The translations under genes were made by a program, and so were the position numbers. A stretch of DNA of 64,000 nt from positions 1 to 64,000 of the forward strand of contig SVLX01000012.1 in assembly GCA_015067725.1 (NCBI GenBank). Direction: 5' to 3'. The stretch comes from Oscillospiraceae bacterium (GTDB lineage: Bacteria > Bacillota > Clostridia > Oscillospirales > Oscillospiraceae). How positions within the stretch are numbered: the first letter of the stretch is position 1; the number at the start of each line of letters is the position of its first letter. Shown here piece by piece: positions 42,877-51,386 of this stretch. A model generated the notes under the pieces. The model saw only the letters and a list, made by a program, of their open reading frames with translations, had not been told where the DNA came from and did no database searches.

Positions 42877-44427
42877 TTACTTGGCGTATTCCACTGCCTT
42901 GGTTTCTCGGATGACATTGACCTTAATCTGGCCGGGGTATTCCAGCTCAGCTTCCAGCTTCCGGGCAATATCCCGGGCAAGAATGATCATGTTGTCCTCA
43001 GTGACTTCCTCAGGCTTGACCATGATGCGAACCTCACGACCGGCCTGAATGGCGAATGCCTTCTCAACGCCGGGATAAGAACCGGTCAGCTCCTCCAGCT
43101 TCTGCAGGCGGCGGATGTAGTTCTCCACATTCTCTCTCCGGGCGCCGGGGCGGGCGGCGGAGATGGCATCAGCGGCCTGCACCAGACAGGCGATGACGGT
43201 CTTGGGCTCTACATCGCCATGGTGTGCCTCAATGGCATTGACCACCACGGCATTTTCCTTATATTTCCGGGCCAGTTCCACGCCCAACTGGACATGGCTA
43301 CCCTCCATCTCGTGGTCAACAGCTTTGCCCAGGTCATGCAGGAGACCTGCCCGCTTGGCCAGAGCCACATCCAGACCCAACTCTGCGGCCATCAGACCGG
43401 CGATATGGGCAACCTCGATGGAGTGGTTCAGCACATTCTGACCATAGGAGGTGCGGTACTTCTGGCGGCCGAGAATCTTAATCAGCTCAGGATGGAGATT
43501 ATGGACACCGGTCTCATAGCAGGCGCGTTCGCCTTCTTCTTTAATGGTGCGGTCCACATCCCGGCGAGCCTTCTCCACGGTATCTTCGATACGGGTGGGA
43601 TGGATACGGCCGTCTGCAATAAGTTTTTCCAGAGCAAGACGGGCAATTTCCCGGCGGACGGGGTCAAAGGAGGAGACGGTAATGGCTTCGGGGGTATCAT
43701 CAATGATGAGGTCTACGCCGGTGATGGTCTCCAGAGTACGGATGTTGCGGCCTTCACGACCGATGATTCGGCCCTTCATCTCGTCATTGGGCAGGGGCAC
43801 AACAGATACGGTGGCCTCCGCGGCATGGTCTGCGGCACAGCGCTGGATGGCGGTGGCGATGATTTCCCGGGCGGTCTGCTCCGCCTCTTCTTTCATCTGC
43901 GCCTCAATCTCCTTGATCTTCATGGCGGTCTCGTGACGGACCTGAGACTCTACGCTCTGCAGCAGGTACTTCTTAGCCTCGTCCTGAGACAGACCGGAAA
44001 TCTTCTCCAGAACTTCCAGCTGGCTGCGCTTCAGCAGCTCAACTTCGGCTTCTTTTGCGGTGACGGCGGCCTGACGCTTAGCCAGTTCTTCTTCCTTGCG
44101 CTCATAGGCTTCCATCTTCTTATCCAGGGATTCTTCTTTTTGTTGCAGACGGCGCTCTTGTTTGGTGAGCTCGCTGCGGCGCTCTTTGACTTCTTTGTCG
44201 TGTTCCGTGCGGGATTTATGGATTTCGTCTCGGGCTTCGAGCAACATTTCTTTCTTCTTGCTTTCGCCACTGCGGATAGCTTCATTGATAATCTTAGTGG
44301 CCTCGTCTTCGGCACTGCTGATTTCCCGCTCGGCAACACGCTTGCGATAGCCAATGCCGACAAAGAAGAAAATCAGGGCACCCAGAAGAAAGCCGCCAAT
44401 CATGACAATAATCTGCCAAGTTTCCAT
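42877..44427 (-). CDS. rny: Ribonuclease Y
   Basis: 516 residues. N-terminal membrane helix ([17 protein letters not shown]), long coiled coil (about 30-200), KH domain with [17 protein letters not shown] domain with [13 protein letters not shown] and [12 protein letters not shown]. It starts mRNA decay by endonucleolytic cleavage at the membrane, as in B. subtilis. The ATG at 44427 starts right before the membrane helix; a GTG at 44442 touches the ribosome site and is unlikely. Confidence 0.96.
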   Translation of the reverse strand: METWQIIVMIGGFLLGALIFFFVGIGYRKRVAEREISSAEDEATKIINEAIRSGESKKKEMLLEARDEIHKSRTEHDKEVKERRSELTKQERRLQQKEESLDKKMEAYERKEEELAKRQAAVTAKEAEVELLKRSQLEVLEKISGLSQDEAKKYLLQSVESQVRHETAMKIKEIEAQMKEEAEQTAREIIATAIQRCAADHAAEATVSVVPLPNDEMKGRIIGREGRNIRTLETITGVDLIIDDTPEAITVSSFDPVRREIARLALEKLIADGRIHPTRIEDTVEKARRDVDRTIKEEGERACYETGVHNLHPELIKILGRQKYRTSYGQNVLNHSIEVAHIAGLMAAELGLDVALAKRAGLLHDLGKAVDHEMEGSHVQLGVELARKYKENAVVVNAIEAHHGDVEPKTVIACLVQAADAISAARPGARRENVENYIRRLQKLEELTGSYPGVEKAFAIQAGREVRIMVKPEEVTEDNMIILARDIARKLEAELEYPGQIKVNVIRETKAVEYAK

Positions 44428-44683
44428 AATTCTGCAACACACCTCCTTGATTGAGATTTGTGCTCAGGAGGCTGCCTTGCGCAGACAGACTGCCCCTATG
44501 ACGGAGGGCATTCAATTTTCAGAAAGATAAGTGGTAATCACCACGAAAAGTTCTAAAAAACCGGCAAAAACCGGGAAAATCCACATGCGTACAGGACATA
44601 CCTACCAATTTTGCACAGAAAAAGTAAGACCGGGTGGGATACTCATCGGTCAGGGATTCCATCCGGATACCAATCCAACGTCT

Positions 44684-44712
44684 ATTTTATACGGTGTAGC
44701 GGAGAATGTCAA
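44684..44712 (-). promoter_or_regulatory. Promoter of rny
   Basis: Minus strand TTGACA (44712-44707), 17-bp spacer, TAAAAT (44689-44684). It implies a leader of about 250 nt, which shows no strong fold to my eye; otherwise the 44428-44776 gap is empty. Confidence 0.75.
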
Positions 44713-44776
44713 GACAAATTGCACGAAAACCGGAAAAATTTCCGCCAGTTTTAGACACAATGCCATAAACATACCA

Positions 44777-45208
44777 TCAGAAATACAAGTCAGCCGCCAG
44801 ATTCCCATGGGTATACCAGCAGACCACCTTGCGCATGAAGCCCTCAGTGACTCCAAAATGCTCTGCCAGCATCCACAGATCCGTGCAGCCAAGGGCCACG
44901 GCATCGTCCAGCTCTCCGGGGGAAATCAGCGTCTCAATGGCCCAGCGGTCAGCCCGGTTTTCCTGCTTCTGCCGCAAATCCCGGGCGGCGTAACGGTTAT
45001 AGAAGCTACCGGTCACGCAATGCCCCAGCTCATGGGCCAGATGGACCTTCTTATCCCGCTCGGAGGAAACCACTGCCTCATCCAGTCCCACCACACAGCC
45101 CCTGCCCGGCAAATCCAGAGAAACCGAGCCGGTTTGCGGCAGAGGAAAGGGGAGAATGGGAATCCTGGACGATTCAGCCAAACGATAAAGCCCCAGTGTA
45201 TCTACCAT
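44777..45208 (-). CDS. ImmA/IrrE-family metallopeptidase
   Basis: 143 residues. Zinc protease motif HLAHELGHCV and the third ligand in ENRADRWAIETL. In ICEBs1 and many phages ImmA cuts the cognate XRE repressor (ImmR) to start induction. The gene starts four bases after the XRE gene and is coupled to it. The pair is the regulatory half of a phage-like switch here. Confidence 0.92.
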   Translation of the reverse strand: MVDTLGLYRLAESSRIPILPFPLPQTGSVSLDLPGRGCVVGLDEAVVSSERDKKVHLAHELGHCVTGSFYNRYAARDLRQKQENRADRWAIETLISPGELDDAVALGCTDLWMLAEHFGVTEGFMRKVVCWYTHGNLAADLYF

Positions 45209-45211
45209 AGG

Positions 45212-45547
45212 CTATCCCTTCTTTTCCTGCTCCCGTTGCATGACGAAGGCAGCAAACCGCTTCACCTCGTCAAACATCTCGTCAGTGATTTCTCCTTCAC
45301 CGCCGAACAGAGCAAATTTCAGGTCATCATCGGAAACCTGTTTGCCGGGTGCGGCGCTCTCTGTTCCCAAAAGGAAGCCCACGGATACCCCAAAGTAATC
45401 CGCCAGTTTTGCGGCTGTAGCTCCATTGGGCACAGCGCCGGATTTCCATTTGGCAACGGCAGAGCGGTTCAGCCCCACATCGGTGCAAACCTTGTAGGCA
45501 CTGAGTCCGGCTTTTTGGCACAGTCCGGTAAAGACCTCATAAAACAT
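45212..45547 (-). CDS. XRE repressor of a phage-like switch
   Basis: 111 residues. Helix-turn-helix at about 5-62 (LCQKAGLSAYKVCTDVGLNR, SAVAKWKSGAVP, YFGVSVGFLLG) and a C-terminal helical tail rich in charged residues that would be the ImmA target. It should bind the four 16-bp operators found at 45583-45714. Its own promoter (45685-45713) has an operator over the -35 box, so it represses itself. GGGGGCG precedes the ATG. Confidence 0.88.
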   Translation of the reverse strand: MFYEVFTGLCQKAGLSAYKVCTDVGLNRSAVAKWKSGAVPNGATAAKLADYFGVSVGFLLGTESAAPGKQVSDDDLKFALFGGEGEITDEMFDEVKRFAAFVMQREQEKKG

Positions 45548-45582
45548 AGTTTCGCCCCCTGTTGGTACGGTATGGCGGTTAA

Positions 45583-45598
45583 GGTGACTAAAGTATAC
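45583..45598. promoter_or_regulatory. Operator site 1
   Basis: GGTGACTAAAGTATAC, a copy of the imperfect palindrome whose consensus is GATTACCAAAGTAATC-like. It lies upstream of the -35 box of the rightward promoter. Confidence 0.65.
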
Positions 45599-45608
45599 GT
45601 TTTACCCC

Positions 45609-45637
45609 TTGACAGGCTACCAAAGTATGCGTATAAT
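45609..45637 (+). promoter_or_regulatory. Rightward consensus promoter of the phage-like operon
   Basis: TTGACA (45609-45614), 17 bp, TATAAT (45632-45637): a perfect sigma-A promoter. Operator 2 fills its spacer exactly, so a bound repressor must block it. Confidence 0.9.
45615..45630. promoter_or_regulatory. Operator site 2
   Basis: GGCTACCAAAGTATGC, inside the spacer of the rightward promoter. Confidence 0.7.
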
Positions 45638-45646
45638 AGCCGCAGA

Positions 45647-45662
45647 GGTTACTCAAGTAATC
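45647..45662. promoter_or_regulatory. Operator site 3
   Basis: GGTTACTCAAGTAATC, close to a perfect palindrome, lying just after the expected start of the rightward transcript (about 45644). Confidence 0.7.
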
Positions 45663-45684
45663 TCTCCCCGCCTCTTATGGGTAT

Positions 45685-45713
45685 ATTTTAGCATGAGTGA
45701 TTACCAAAGTCAA
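45685..45713 (-). promoter_or_regulatory. Leftward promoter of the repressor gene
   Basis: Minus strand TTGACT (45713-45708), 17-bp spacer, TAAAAT (45690-45685); expected start near 45678. It faces the rightward promoter, so the two transcripts overlap by about 35 bp at their 5' ends. Confidence 0.75.
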
Positions 45714-45714
45714 C
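45699..45714. promoter_or_regulatory. Operator site 4
   Basis: GATTACCAAAGTCAAC, covering the -35 box of the leftward repressor promoter. Confidence 0.7.
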
Positions 45715-45806
45715 AACTATTTATATCGGGGGCGAAAAAAGTATACCACAGGGACTGTGCAAAAAATTGCACCATCTCAGGACAGGACAGAAAGGAGCGG
45801 ATTTTT

Positions 45807-46022
45807 ATGGCAACCAGTTGGGACGCCGTCAATGTGCAGTGCCCTTTTTACCGGCAAAATGACGGTCTGCATATCTTGTGTGAGGGGATTTTCCCGGACA
45901 GCGGCATCACCACCACCTTCACCAGCCGGAAGAAACGGGCGGCGCTGATGGAAAGCTACTGCATGAGCTGTTATACCCAGTGCGGACTCTACCGGCAGAT
46001 TGAGCGAAAATATGAGGGGTGA
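45807..46022 (+). CDS. Small Cys-rich protein of phage type
   Basis: 71 residues. Cysteines in VQCPFYRQNDGLHILCEG and YCMSCYTQCGLYR suggest one zinc-binding unit. Similar short proteins with a CPFY...CEG...C..CY..C pattern are common in clostridial prophages, function unknown. AAAGGAG precedes the ATG. First gene behind the operator-controlled promoter. Confidence 0.8.
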   Translation: MATSWDAVNVQCPFYRQNDGLHILCEGIFPDSGITTTFTSRKKRAALMESYCMSCYTQCGLYRQIERKYEG

Positions 46023-46026
46023 TGAC

Positions 46027-46974
46027 ATGGCGGCACAAAACAACACCCCCAAACCGGGATTACCCGCCCAAAACCGGGAGAATATGCCGGAAACTGCCCG
46101 CCTGACGCCCGATGACGCGCCGGTGATTCTGGGTGCAGACCCGGAGAAAAGCGCATACACCCTCTGGGCGGAAAAGCGGAATCTGCTTCCTCCAGAAAAA
46201 ACCGGGGTATCCTGTTCCCTTGACCGGGGGCTGGAAGACTGGATTGTCCGGCGATTCCGGGAGATAACCGGCTTCAAAACCCGGCGCGTCTGGCATTGGG
46301 GCGAAAACCGGGCATACCCCCAGCTATGCGCCCATCCGGCGCATTTGGTGGTACAGCAGGGCGCAGGGCTGACCTGCCGGGTAGTACCGACAGAGGCGAT
46401 GCTCTCCGGGCAGACAAAAGCCCTTCTCCGGCGGCACAGATACCACTGTTTCCACCAAATGCTGGTCACCGGGCGGGAGAATTGGTATCTGGCGCTTCTG
46501 ATTCCGGGGAAAGACATCCAAATCCACCCGCTGACCCCGACCCGGGAGGAGCTTTTGTCTTTGGCGCAGGCGGAATTGCAGTTTTGGCAGAGGGTCAAAG
46601 ACAATCAACCGCCCATGCCTGACGGCTCGGATTCCACCCTGCGGACACTGCAGCGGCTGTATCCGGCGGCGGAGGGAAAATCCGTAGACCTGAGCCCGGT
46701 CAGCCTGCAACTCCACGACTATATCCGATGCCGACTGCAGGAAAAGGAATTGGCCGAAGCCGCCCGCCGAAAAGCGGGCATCATCAAGGCCTATTTGGCC
46801 AATGCCGGGAGCGGTCAACTGGGCAGTATCCGGGTGCATTGGTTGCCGGAAGACGGTGCTCTGCCCGACGGGGGAATCCCGAATCGTGACCACCCGGCAA
46901 TGGCCGCCGGTGCGGAACACCCCCGGATTTTCCGGGTATTTTCCCCGGAATATGGCATTTTGGAAGAAACCTGA
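46027..46974 (+). CDS. YqaJ-like recombination nuclease homologue, active site replaced
   Basis: 315 residues. The segments ILGADPEKSAYTLWAEKRN, GLEDWIVRRF (Glu70), HQMLVTGRENWYLALLI and AELQFWQRVKDNQPPMPDGS match phage YqaJ/lambda-exonuclease-type proteins. At the metal site, where active members have an aspartate and an ExK motif, this protein has HPAH (Ala105) and TCR (116-118). It is therefore probably unable to cut DNA but may still bind it or a partner. About 85 residues follow the nuclease-like domain. GAGGGGTGA precedes the ATG at 46027; four bases after the preceding stop. Confidence 0.78.
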   Translation: MAAQNNTPKPGLPAQNRENMPETARLTPDDAPVILGADPEKSAYTLWAEKRNLLPPEKTGVSCSLDRGLEDWIVRRFREITGFKTRRVWHWGENRAYPQLCAHPAHLVVQQGAGLTCRVVPTEAMLSGQTKALLRRHRYHCFHQMLVTGRENWYLALLIPGKDIQIHPLTPTREELLSLAQAELQFWQRVKDNQPPMPDGSDSTLRTLQRLYPAAEGKSVDLSPVSLQLHDYIRCRLQEKELAEAARRKAGIIKAYLANAGSGQLGSIRVHWLPEDGALPDGGIPNRDHPAMAAGAEHPRIFRVFSPEYGILEET

Positions 46975-47013
46975 GCCCCGGCAACCGGGATGAACAGAAA
47001 GGAAGCGACGACG

Positions 47014-47349
47014 ATGACGAACGAAAGATACACCCACGAGACCAATCTCTCCCCCTGCGAGGGTTGCGAAAGGCCCTGCAACTATATTCAGTGCCGGGAT
47101 TACCGGCTGTGGCTGAATCGATGCTGGAATCGCTACCGCCACTGGCAGGATAGGAAAATGCCCCAACCCCGCCGGGAGAATGTATGGCGGTATCCCTCTC
47201 CGGCCATGGTGCAGCGGTATCTGGACAACAGCCCCTGCACCGGTTGCCCCATCCGTCCATACTGTCCCGATGACCGGAGCTGTGAGACATACGACCAGTG
47301 GCAGAGCCTGCGTTGGGAGAGACTGCGGCGCAGGCTTGGTGTCAATTGA
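47014..47349 (+). CDS. Protein with two Cys-cluster modules
   Basis: 111 residues. Two copies of a zinc-binding-like module: SPCEGCERPCNYIQCRDYRLW and SPCTGCPIRPYCPDDRSC followed by ETYDQW. Single modules of this kind occur in small clostridial prophage proteins. AAAGGAAG is spaced eight bases before the ATG at 47014; an ATG at 46990 lacks a site. Last gene of the operator-controlled operon. Confidence 0.8.
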   Translation: MTNERYTHETNLSPCEGCERPCNYIQCRDYRLWLNRCWNRYRHWQDRKMPQPRRENVWRYPSPAMVQRYLDNSPCTGCPIRPYCPDDRSCETYDQWQSLRWERLRRRLGVN

Positions 47350-47496
47350 TTGACCCCGGCGAAGCCGGCACTTCCTAGGTTCGGGGCGGTTGATGCCGAC
47401 CAACAACAGCGGCACAACCGTTTAAGTCCACCGCACTGGTTTTTGGCGTGGCTTTGCCGGGAAAGCCATCCTTTGGAGAAAATAGCGGTTTCCCAT

Positions 47497-47524
47497 TTAC
47501 AAGACTCTCCGGTCATGGTATAAT
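47497..47524 (+). promoter_or_regulatory. Promoter of the sugar transferase gene
   Basis: TTACAA (47497-47502), 16-bp spacer, TATAAT (47519-47524). Confidence 0.65.
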
Positions 47525-47593
47525 AACCAAAAAGAGGACAATTCCCCGCCAACATCCGGCGGGTGTGCCTCAGAATGTACAGGTGAACGGACA

Positions 47594-48277
47594 ATGACAA
47601 CCACGATTCCCAAAATAACGCCCCGGGTGCTGAGCAAGCGTGCGCGGCGTTATATGATGGTAAAGGATATTCTGGACCGGCTGTTGGCCTTGATTTTGTT
47701 GCTGCTGTTGTGGTGGCTGTTGGCGATTGTGGCTTTGGTGGTCATTCTTGACGATGGCAGACCGGCTATCTTCACCCAGGAGCGGGTGGGACAGCATGGC
47801 AAGACCTTCCGCATCTATAAATTCCGCACCATGAAGCGGTCAGCACCCAAGAGCCAACCCACCCACCTGCTGGGAGACCCCCGGCAATACCTGACCCGAA
47901 GCGGCGCGTTCCTCCGGCGGAGCTCGCTGGACGAATTGCCTCAGCTTGTGAATATTCTTTTAGGGCAGATGTCCTTTGTCGGTCCCCGCCCCGTTGTCCC
48001 CAATCAGGGTGACCTGCTGGCTCTGCGGCATGAGAACATGGCTGAGCAAGTGCGCCCCGGACTCACCGGATGGGCACAAATCAACGGCCGGGACGAGGTC
48101 ACTGAGGAAGAAAAGGCCTGGCTGGACGGAGAATATGTGGCCCACATGGGATTTTGGATGGATATCCGCTGTTTCTTCGGCACAGTCCTCCCGGTGCTCC
48201 GGCAACAGGGCGTGGCCGAAGGAAAGCGCAAGGAGAAGCAGGCATCCGGCAGGCACAATCCCACCAAACATCCTTGA
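47594..48277 (+). CDS. Polyprenyl-phosphate sugar-1-phosphate transferase
   Basis: 227 residues, bacterial sugar transferase family. One membrane helix (about 28-52), then the catalytic domain: FTQERVGQHGKTFRIYKFRTM, RSSLDELPQLVNIL, MSFVGPRPV and RPGLTGWAQINGRD. It adds the first sugar phosphate to a lipid carrier for exopolysaccharide or wall glycan synthesis at the inner face of the membrane. AGGTGA precedes the ATG. No other polysaccharide genes are adjacent. Confidence 0.93.
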   Translation: MTTTIPKITPRVLSKRARRYMMVKDILDRLLALILLLLLWWLLAIVALVVILDDGRPAIFTQERVGQHGKTFRIYKFRTMKRSAPKSQPTHLLGDPRQYLTRSGAFLRRSSLDELPQLVNILLGQMSFVGPRPVVPNQGDLLALRHENMAEQVRPGLTGWAQINGRDEVTEEEKAWLDGEYVAHMGFWMDIRCFFGTVLPVLRQQGVAEGKRKEKQASGRHNPTKHP

Positions 48278-48347
48278 CCCTTAGCATAACTTGGTATAAC
48301 CGAGCCGAATGGGTGCCGCCGACAGACTGCCTGTCCCCATAACCGTT

Positions 48348-48400
48348 ACAGGAAGTAACCGCACCGGTGGTGTCCGGGTGGTTGCTTCCTGTTTCTTCTT
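48348..48400 (+). terminator. Terminator of the sugar transferase gene
   Basis: ACAGGAAGTAACC (48348-48360) with GGTTGCTTCCTGT (48380-48392), one mismatch, then TTCTTCTTT. Confidence 0.75.
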
Positions 48401-48502
48401 TGTTCATGGGGGGGTTGGCTTCAACTGCCCGGACACCGGGTTTTCGCCCATGGTTATGCCATTTCCGACACAATATGTCGAAAAATAATCAGGTTGTCCC
48501 GA

Positions 48503-48531
48503 TTGCATTTTTGGGCCTTAGGTATTATAAT
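48503..48531 (+). promoter_or_regulatory. Promoter before the NYN gene leader
   Basis: TTGCAT (48503-48508), 17-bp spacer, TATAAT (48526-48531). Confidence 0.75.
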
Positions 48532-48536
48532 AGAGG

Positions 48537-48618
48537 GCAGGAGGAGCGACGAAACGTTCCCATTTCCCTGCACCGGTCAGACGATTCCAGGCCCTCCCAT
48601 CCGGGAGGGTTTTTCTGT
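48537..48618 (+). ncRNA. Short leader RNA with early terminator
   Basis: Begins at the expected start of the promoter above. GCAGG (48537-48541) pairs with CCTGC (48567-48571), enclosing the stem GGAGCG/CGTTCC. A rho-independent terminator follows: CCCTCCC (48592-48598), GGGAGGG (48603-48609), TTTTT. The NYN-domain gene starts 90 bp later, so this is either an attenuator or a separate small RNA of about 80 nt. Confidence 0.6.
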
Positions 48619-48707
48619 TGGGCGAAAAAAATTCTGCCGGCCCGGTGCGGTATACTGGCCCCACGGCCTTTGGCCGAATAATATCATCAGAAAGGAAGAA
48701 TCATCCC

Positions 48708-50114
48708 ATGCAAACTTATACCGAAGAATTATTAGCCGCTTATGCAGACGTAGAAGGCGAAGAAGAAAAGGTCCGATATAAAGACAGTACCTATGACATC
48801 ATTTCCAAGGTCGCTTACTTAATCGGTGTCCCCACCAGAATCTTTGAAAATGAGCATGAGCCGCCAAAAATGGAAGTCCTGGAGCGGCTGGACAAAGACA
48901 AGAATTGCCGCATCATCCGTCACCTGTGCATTGTCCGCACCGCCATTGAGCGGGGGTTCAAGCACATTTCGGAGAAGATGAAGTATCAGTATCTCAGCAT
49001 TCTCTCCATGCCGGAGCATATTCCCCAGGAGTCTTTGCGGCAACTGGCTATGGACGGCGTGGAATTCTACAAGAAGTCCAGCACCAAGCTGAACCATCAC
49101 ATTATCGAAATTAACCGCATTATCTCCGACCGCATCAACAACTGCAAGCACGTTTTCCCCATCTGGATCAACTGGGACTATATCCGGGAAATGTTCATCA
49201 TGCCCAATGGTCTGACGGAGATCGGCACAAAATATGCCGCCAATACCTACTTTGAGAATCTGGATCTCTATCCCTATCAGGTCTATATCAACTGGGTCCC
49301 TCAGCCCAATGGCAATATCCTCTATAACGACAAGAAGTTTGTCACTCTGCTCTACCAGTGGCACAACGACTACTTCACCGATTACAGCCGGGTCTCCGAT
49401 GCCGGCGACTTCGTCAAGAGCAACATTTATGACTTCGTGGACGAGGCCGAGCGGGTGGTCATGGCGGTGGACTGCGAAAACTCCGACCCCTATCGGCTCT
49501 GCGCCACCCTGAAGGGCTTAGACCCGGACATTCTGCGGAAAATCCGGAAAATCATGCTCTTTGACGACGTGAATACGGTCAATGCCTGGCGAATTCTGGA
49601 TGGTTATACCAATATCCCCGTGGAGCACATCATGACCGAGCGGGTCAAGCAGAACAAGTCTCTGGTGGACATCAAGCTGACTGCCCAGACCTGTCTGGAG
49701 CATTACCGGAACAATGTGGACTCCTTCATTATCGTCTCCAGTGATTCCGACTATTGGGGGCTGATTTCCTCCATGCCCGATGCCCGGTTCCTGGTGATGA
49801 TCGAGCGGGAGAAGTGCGGCCCGGACATGAAGGCGGCCATGGCCAACAGCGGCATTTTCTATTGTTACATCGACGACTTCTACTCCGGCAACAGCGAAGA
49901 CATCAAGCAAAACGCCCTGTTCACGGAGCTGTACCGCTATCTGGACAATGCCCTCCACCTGAATGTCAATGAGATGCTGGAGTCGGCCATGAAAGCCACC
50001 CGCATCACCATGAACCCCGCAGAGCGGCAGCGGTTCTATGACAAGCATATCCGGCAGATGCAACTGGTCATTGATGAGGAGGGCAATGTGTCTATTGAGC
50101 TTAAGCGGAAATGA
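48708..50114 (+). CDS. NYN/PIN-like-domain protein
   Basis: 468 residues, soluble. The region from about 245 to 400 has the NYN/PIN nuclease layout: VVMAVDCENSD (first acidic site), DIKLTAQTCLEHYRN and IIVSSDSDYWGLIS (second and third acidic sites). The N-terminal 240 residues are helical with no known domain. This suggests an RNase that acts on structured RNA, with target unknown. AAGGAAG precedes the ATG at 48708. Expression may depend on read-through of the upstream terminator. Confidence 0.8.
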   Translation: MQTYTEELLAAYADVEGEEEKVRYKDSTYDIISKVAYLIGVPTRIFENEHEPPKMEVLERLDKDKNCRIIRHLCIVRTAIERGFKHISEKMKYQYLSILSMPEHIPQESLRQLAMDGVEFYKKSSTKLNHHIIEINRIISDRINNCKHVFPIWINWDYIREMFIMPNGLTEIGTKYAANTYFENLDLYPYQVYINWVPQPNGNILYNDKKFVTLLYQWHNDYFTDYSRVSDAGDFVKSNIYDFVDEAERVVMAVDCENSDPYRLCATLKGLDPDILRKIRKIMLFDDVNTVNAWRILDGYTNIPVEHIMTERVKQNKSLVDIKLTAQTCLEHYRNNVDSFIIVSSDSDYWGLISSMPDARFLVMIEREKCGPDMKAAMANSGIFYCYIDDFYSGNSEDIKQNALFTELYRYLDNALHLNVNEMLESAMKATRITMNPAERQRFYDKHIRQMQLVIDEEGNVSIELKRK

Positions 50115-50155
50115 GCGCCGATGCAGGCTGTCTCCGCACATCCGCAGGGAACTGC

Positions 50156-50375
50156 CTTGGCTGTTCCATGTTGCGCAATTGGGGGCTTGTGATAAATACA
50201 CACCCCCGTCCCCTGTAGCGCGCGGCATCCCTGACGCGCTTGGTGGGCTTTTGCGGATTCGCCGGAAGACTTTCGCTTGCTGGCAGGTTCTACTGCCGGT
50301 GCGACGGGGACGTCCACCCTGCAGGGGGTTCGCCGGAGGGTGGGTAGTTGCGGGGGGATAGGGACGTCGAGAGCA
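50156..50375 (+). repeat. Composite intergenic repeat, copy E (partial)
   Basis: Carries the left-end module (GTTGCGCAATTGGGGGC), CCCTGTAGCGCGCGGCATCC, GCGGATTCGCCGG and CGCTTGCTGGCAGGT in the order of copy A, without the long palindromic core. Confidence 0.85.
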
Positions 50376-50385
50376 ACCTCTCCGC

Positions 50386-50505
50386 AATATCACTTCCCGA
50401 AAGGAATCATCACTGCAAAGCAACATCACTGCCGAAGGCATCATCACAGCCGAAGGCGCATAACTGGCTAAGCCCTGTGTTCCCCACGAAGTTATTTCCC
50501 CACAG
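50386..50505 (+). repeat. Mini-hairpin array before srtB
   Basis: Units TTCCCGAAAGGAA, TGCAAAGCA, TGCCGAAGGCA, AGCCGAAGGC and ACGAAGT with TCATCAC-type linkers, directly upstream of the sortase gene. Confidence 0.8.
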
Positions 50506-50519
50506 AAAGAAGGCATCCC

Positions 50520-51338
50520 ATGAGACGTGCCATCCGTGCCATCGCCTTTCTCTTTTTCCTCGCCGTCTTCGGCGTGTCGCTGTGGAAGGTCATCGACATT
50601 CAGCGCGCCTATGAGACCGGCGAAAATACCTACTCCGACCTGCAGCAGTTTGTCCAGATTCCGGAGACACTGCCGGATTCCCCGGACACTTCGCCCAGCC
50701 CCATGAACCCCCTCCACGACAGACCGGAATTCTTCTATGACGACGATACCCCATGGCCCAATGTGGATTTTGATGCCCTCCGGGAAATCAATCCGGACAT
50801 TGTGGGCTGGATTTACATCGAAGGGACAGACGTGAATTACCCGGTGGTGCAGGGCGAGGACAACAAATACTACCTGAATCATCTGGTGGACGGCAAGTGG
50901 AACAGCTCCGGCTCTATCTTTCTGGATGCGGAATGTACCGATGTCTTCACCGACTGGCACAGCATCATTTATGGTCACCATATGCTCAATGATTCCATGT
51001 TCTCCGCTCTGATGGACTATAAGCAGCAGGAATTCTATGATGCCCACCCGGTTGCCCTGTATGTGACCCCGGAGCGGCGGGCGAAAATCGTGCTGTTCTC
51101 CGCCTATGTGGCCAAGCCCACGGAAAGCGCGTGGCAGCGGGAATTTGGGTTGCGGGAGTTTGACCGGTGGCTGGAGGAAATCGGAGGCAAGTCGCTGTTT
51201 GTTCCCAAATATACCCCCAACAGCAATGACCAAATCGTGACCCTGTCCACCTGCAGTTATGAATTCGACGGTGCCCGGTTCGTGGTGCATGGATTCTTGC
51301 TGGATTATACACAGGTGGTTGGGGCGCAGACACCATAA
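50520..51338 (+). CDS. srtB: Class B sortase
   Basis: 272 residues. N-terminal membrane anchor (IRAIAFLFFLAVFGVSLW). Sortase core with catalytic His in IIYGHHML (153/154), Cys245 in TLSTCSYEF and Arg253 in GARFVVHG. It links surface proteins to peptidoglycan at the outer membrane face. Class B is indicated by the N-terminal helices and TLSTC. No sortase substrate gene is nearby, so it is a housekeeping or pilus-independent enzyme here. AAAGAAGG precedes the ATG. Confidence 0.93.
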   Translation: MRRAIRAIAFLFFLAVFGVSLWKVIDIQRAYETGENTYSDLQQFVQIPETLPDSPDTSPSPMNPLHDRPEFFYDDDTPWPNVDFDALREINPDIVGWIYIEGTDVNYPVVQGEDNKYYLNHLVDGKWNSSGSIFLDAECTDVFTDWHSIIYGHHMLNDSMFSALMDYKQQEFYDAHPVALYVTPERRAKIVLFSAYVAKPTESAWQREFGLREFDRWLEEIGGKSLFVPKYTPNSNDQIVTLSTCSYEFDGARFVVHGFLLDYTQVVGAQTP

Positions 51339-51386
51339 TTCTGCCCCGCCAACCCTGCGGGAGCCATATCCTTCCGGCTACGGCAG

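Noticed and set aside
44777-48284. Complete prophage or integrative element
   Set aside because: Apart from the switch, the YqaJ-like gene and two small proteins there is no integrase, att repeat, terminase, capsid or relaxase gene; the sugar transferase that follows has its own promoter.
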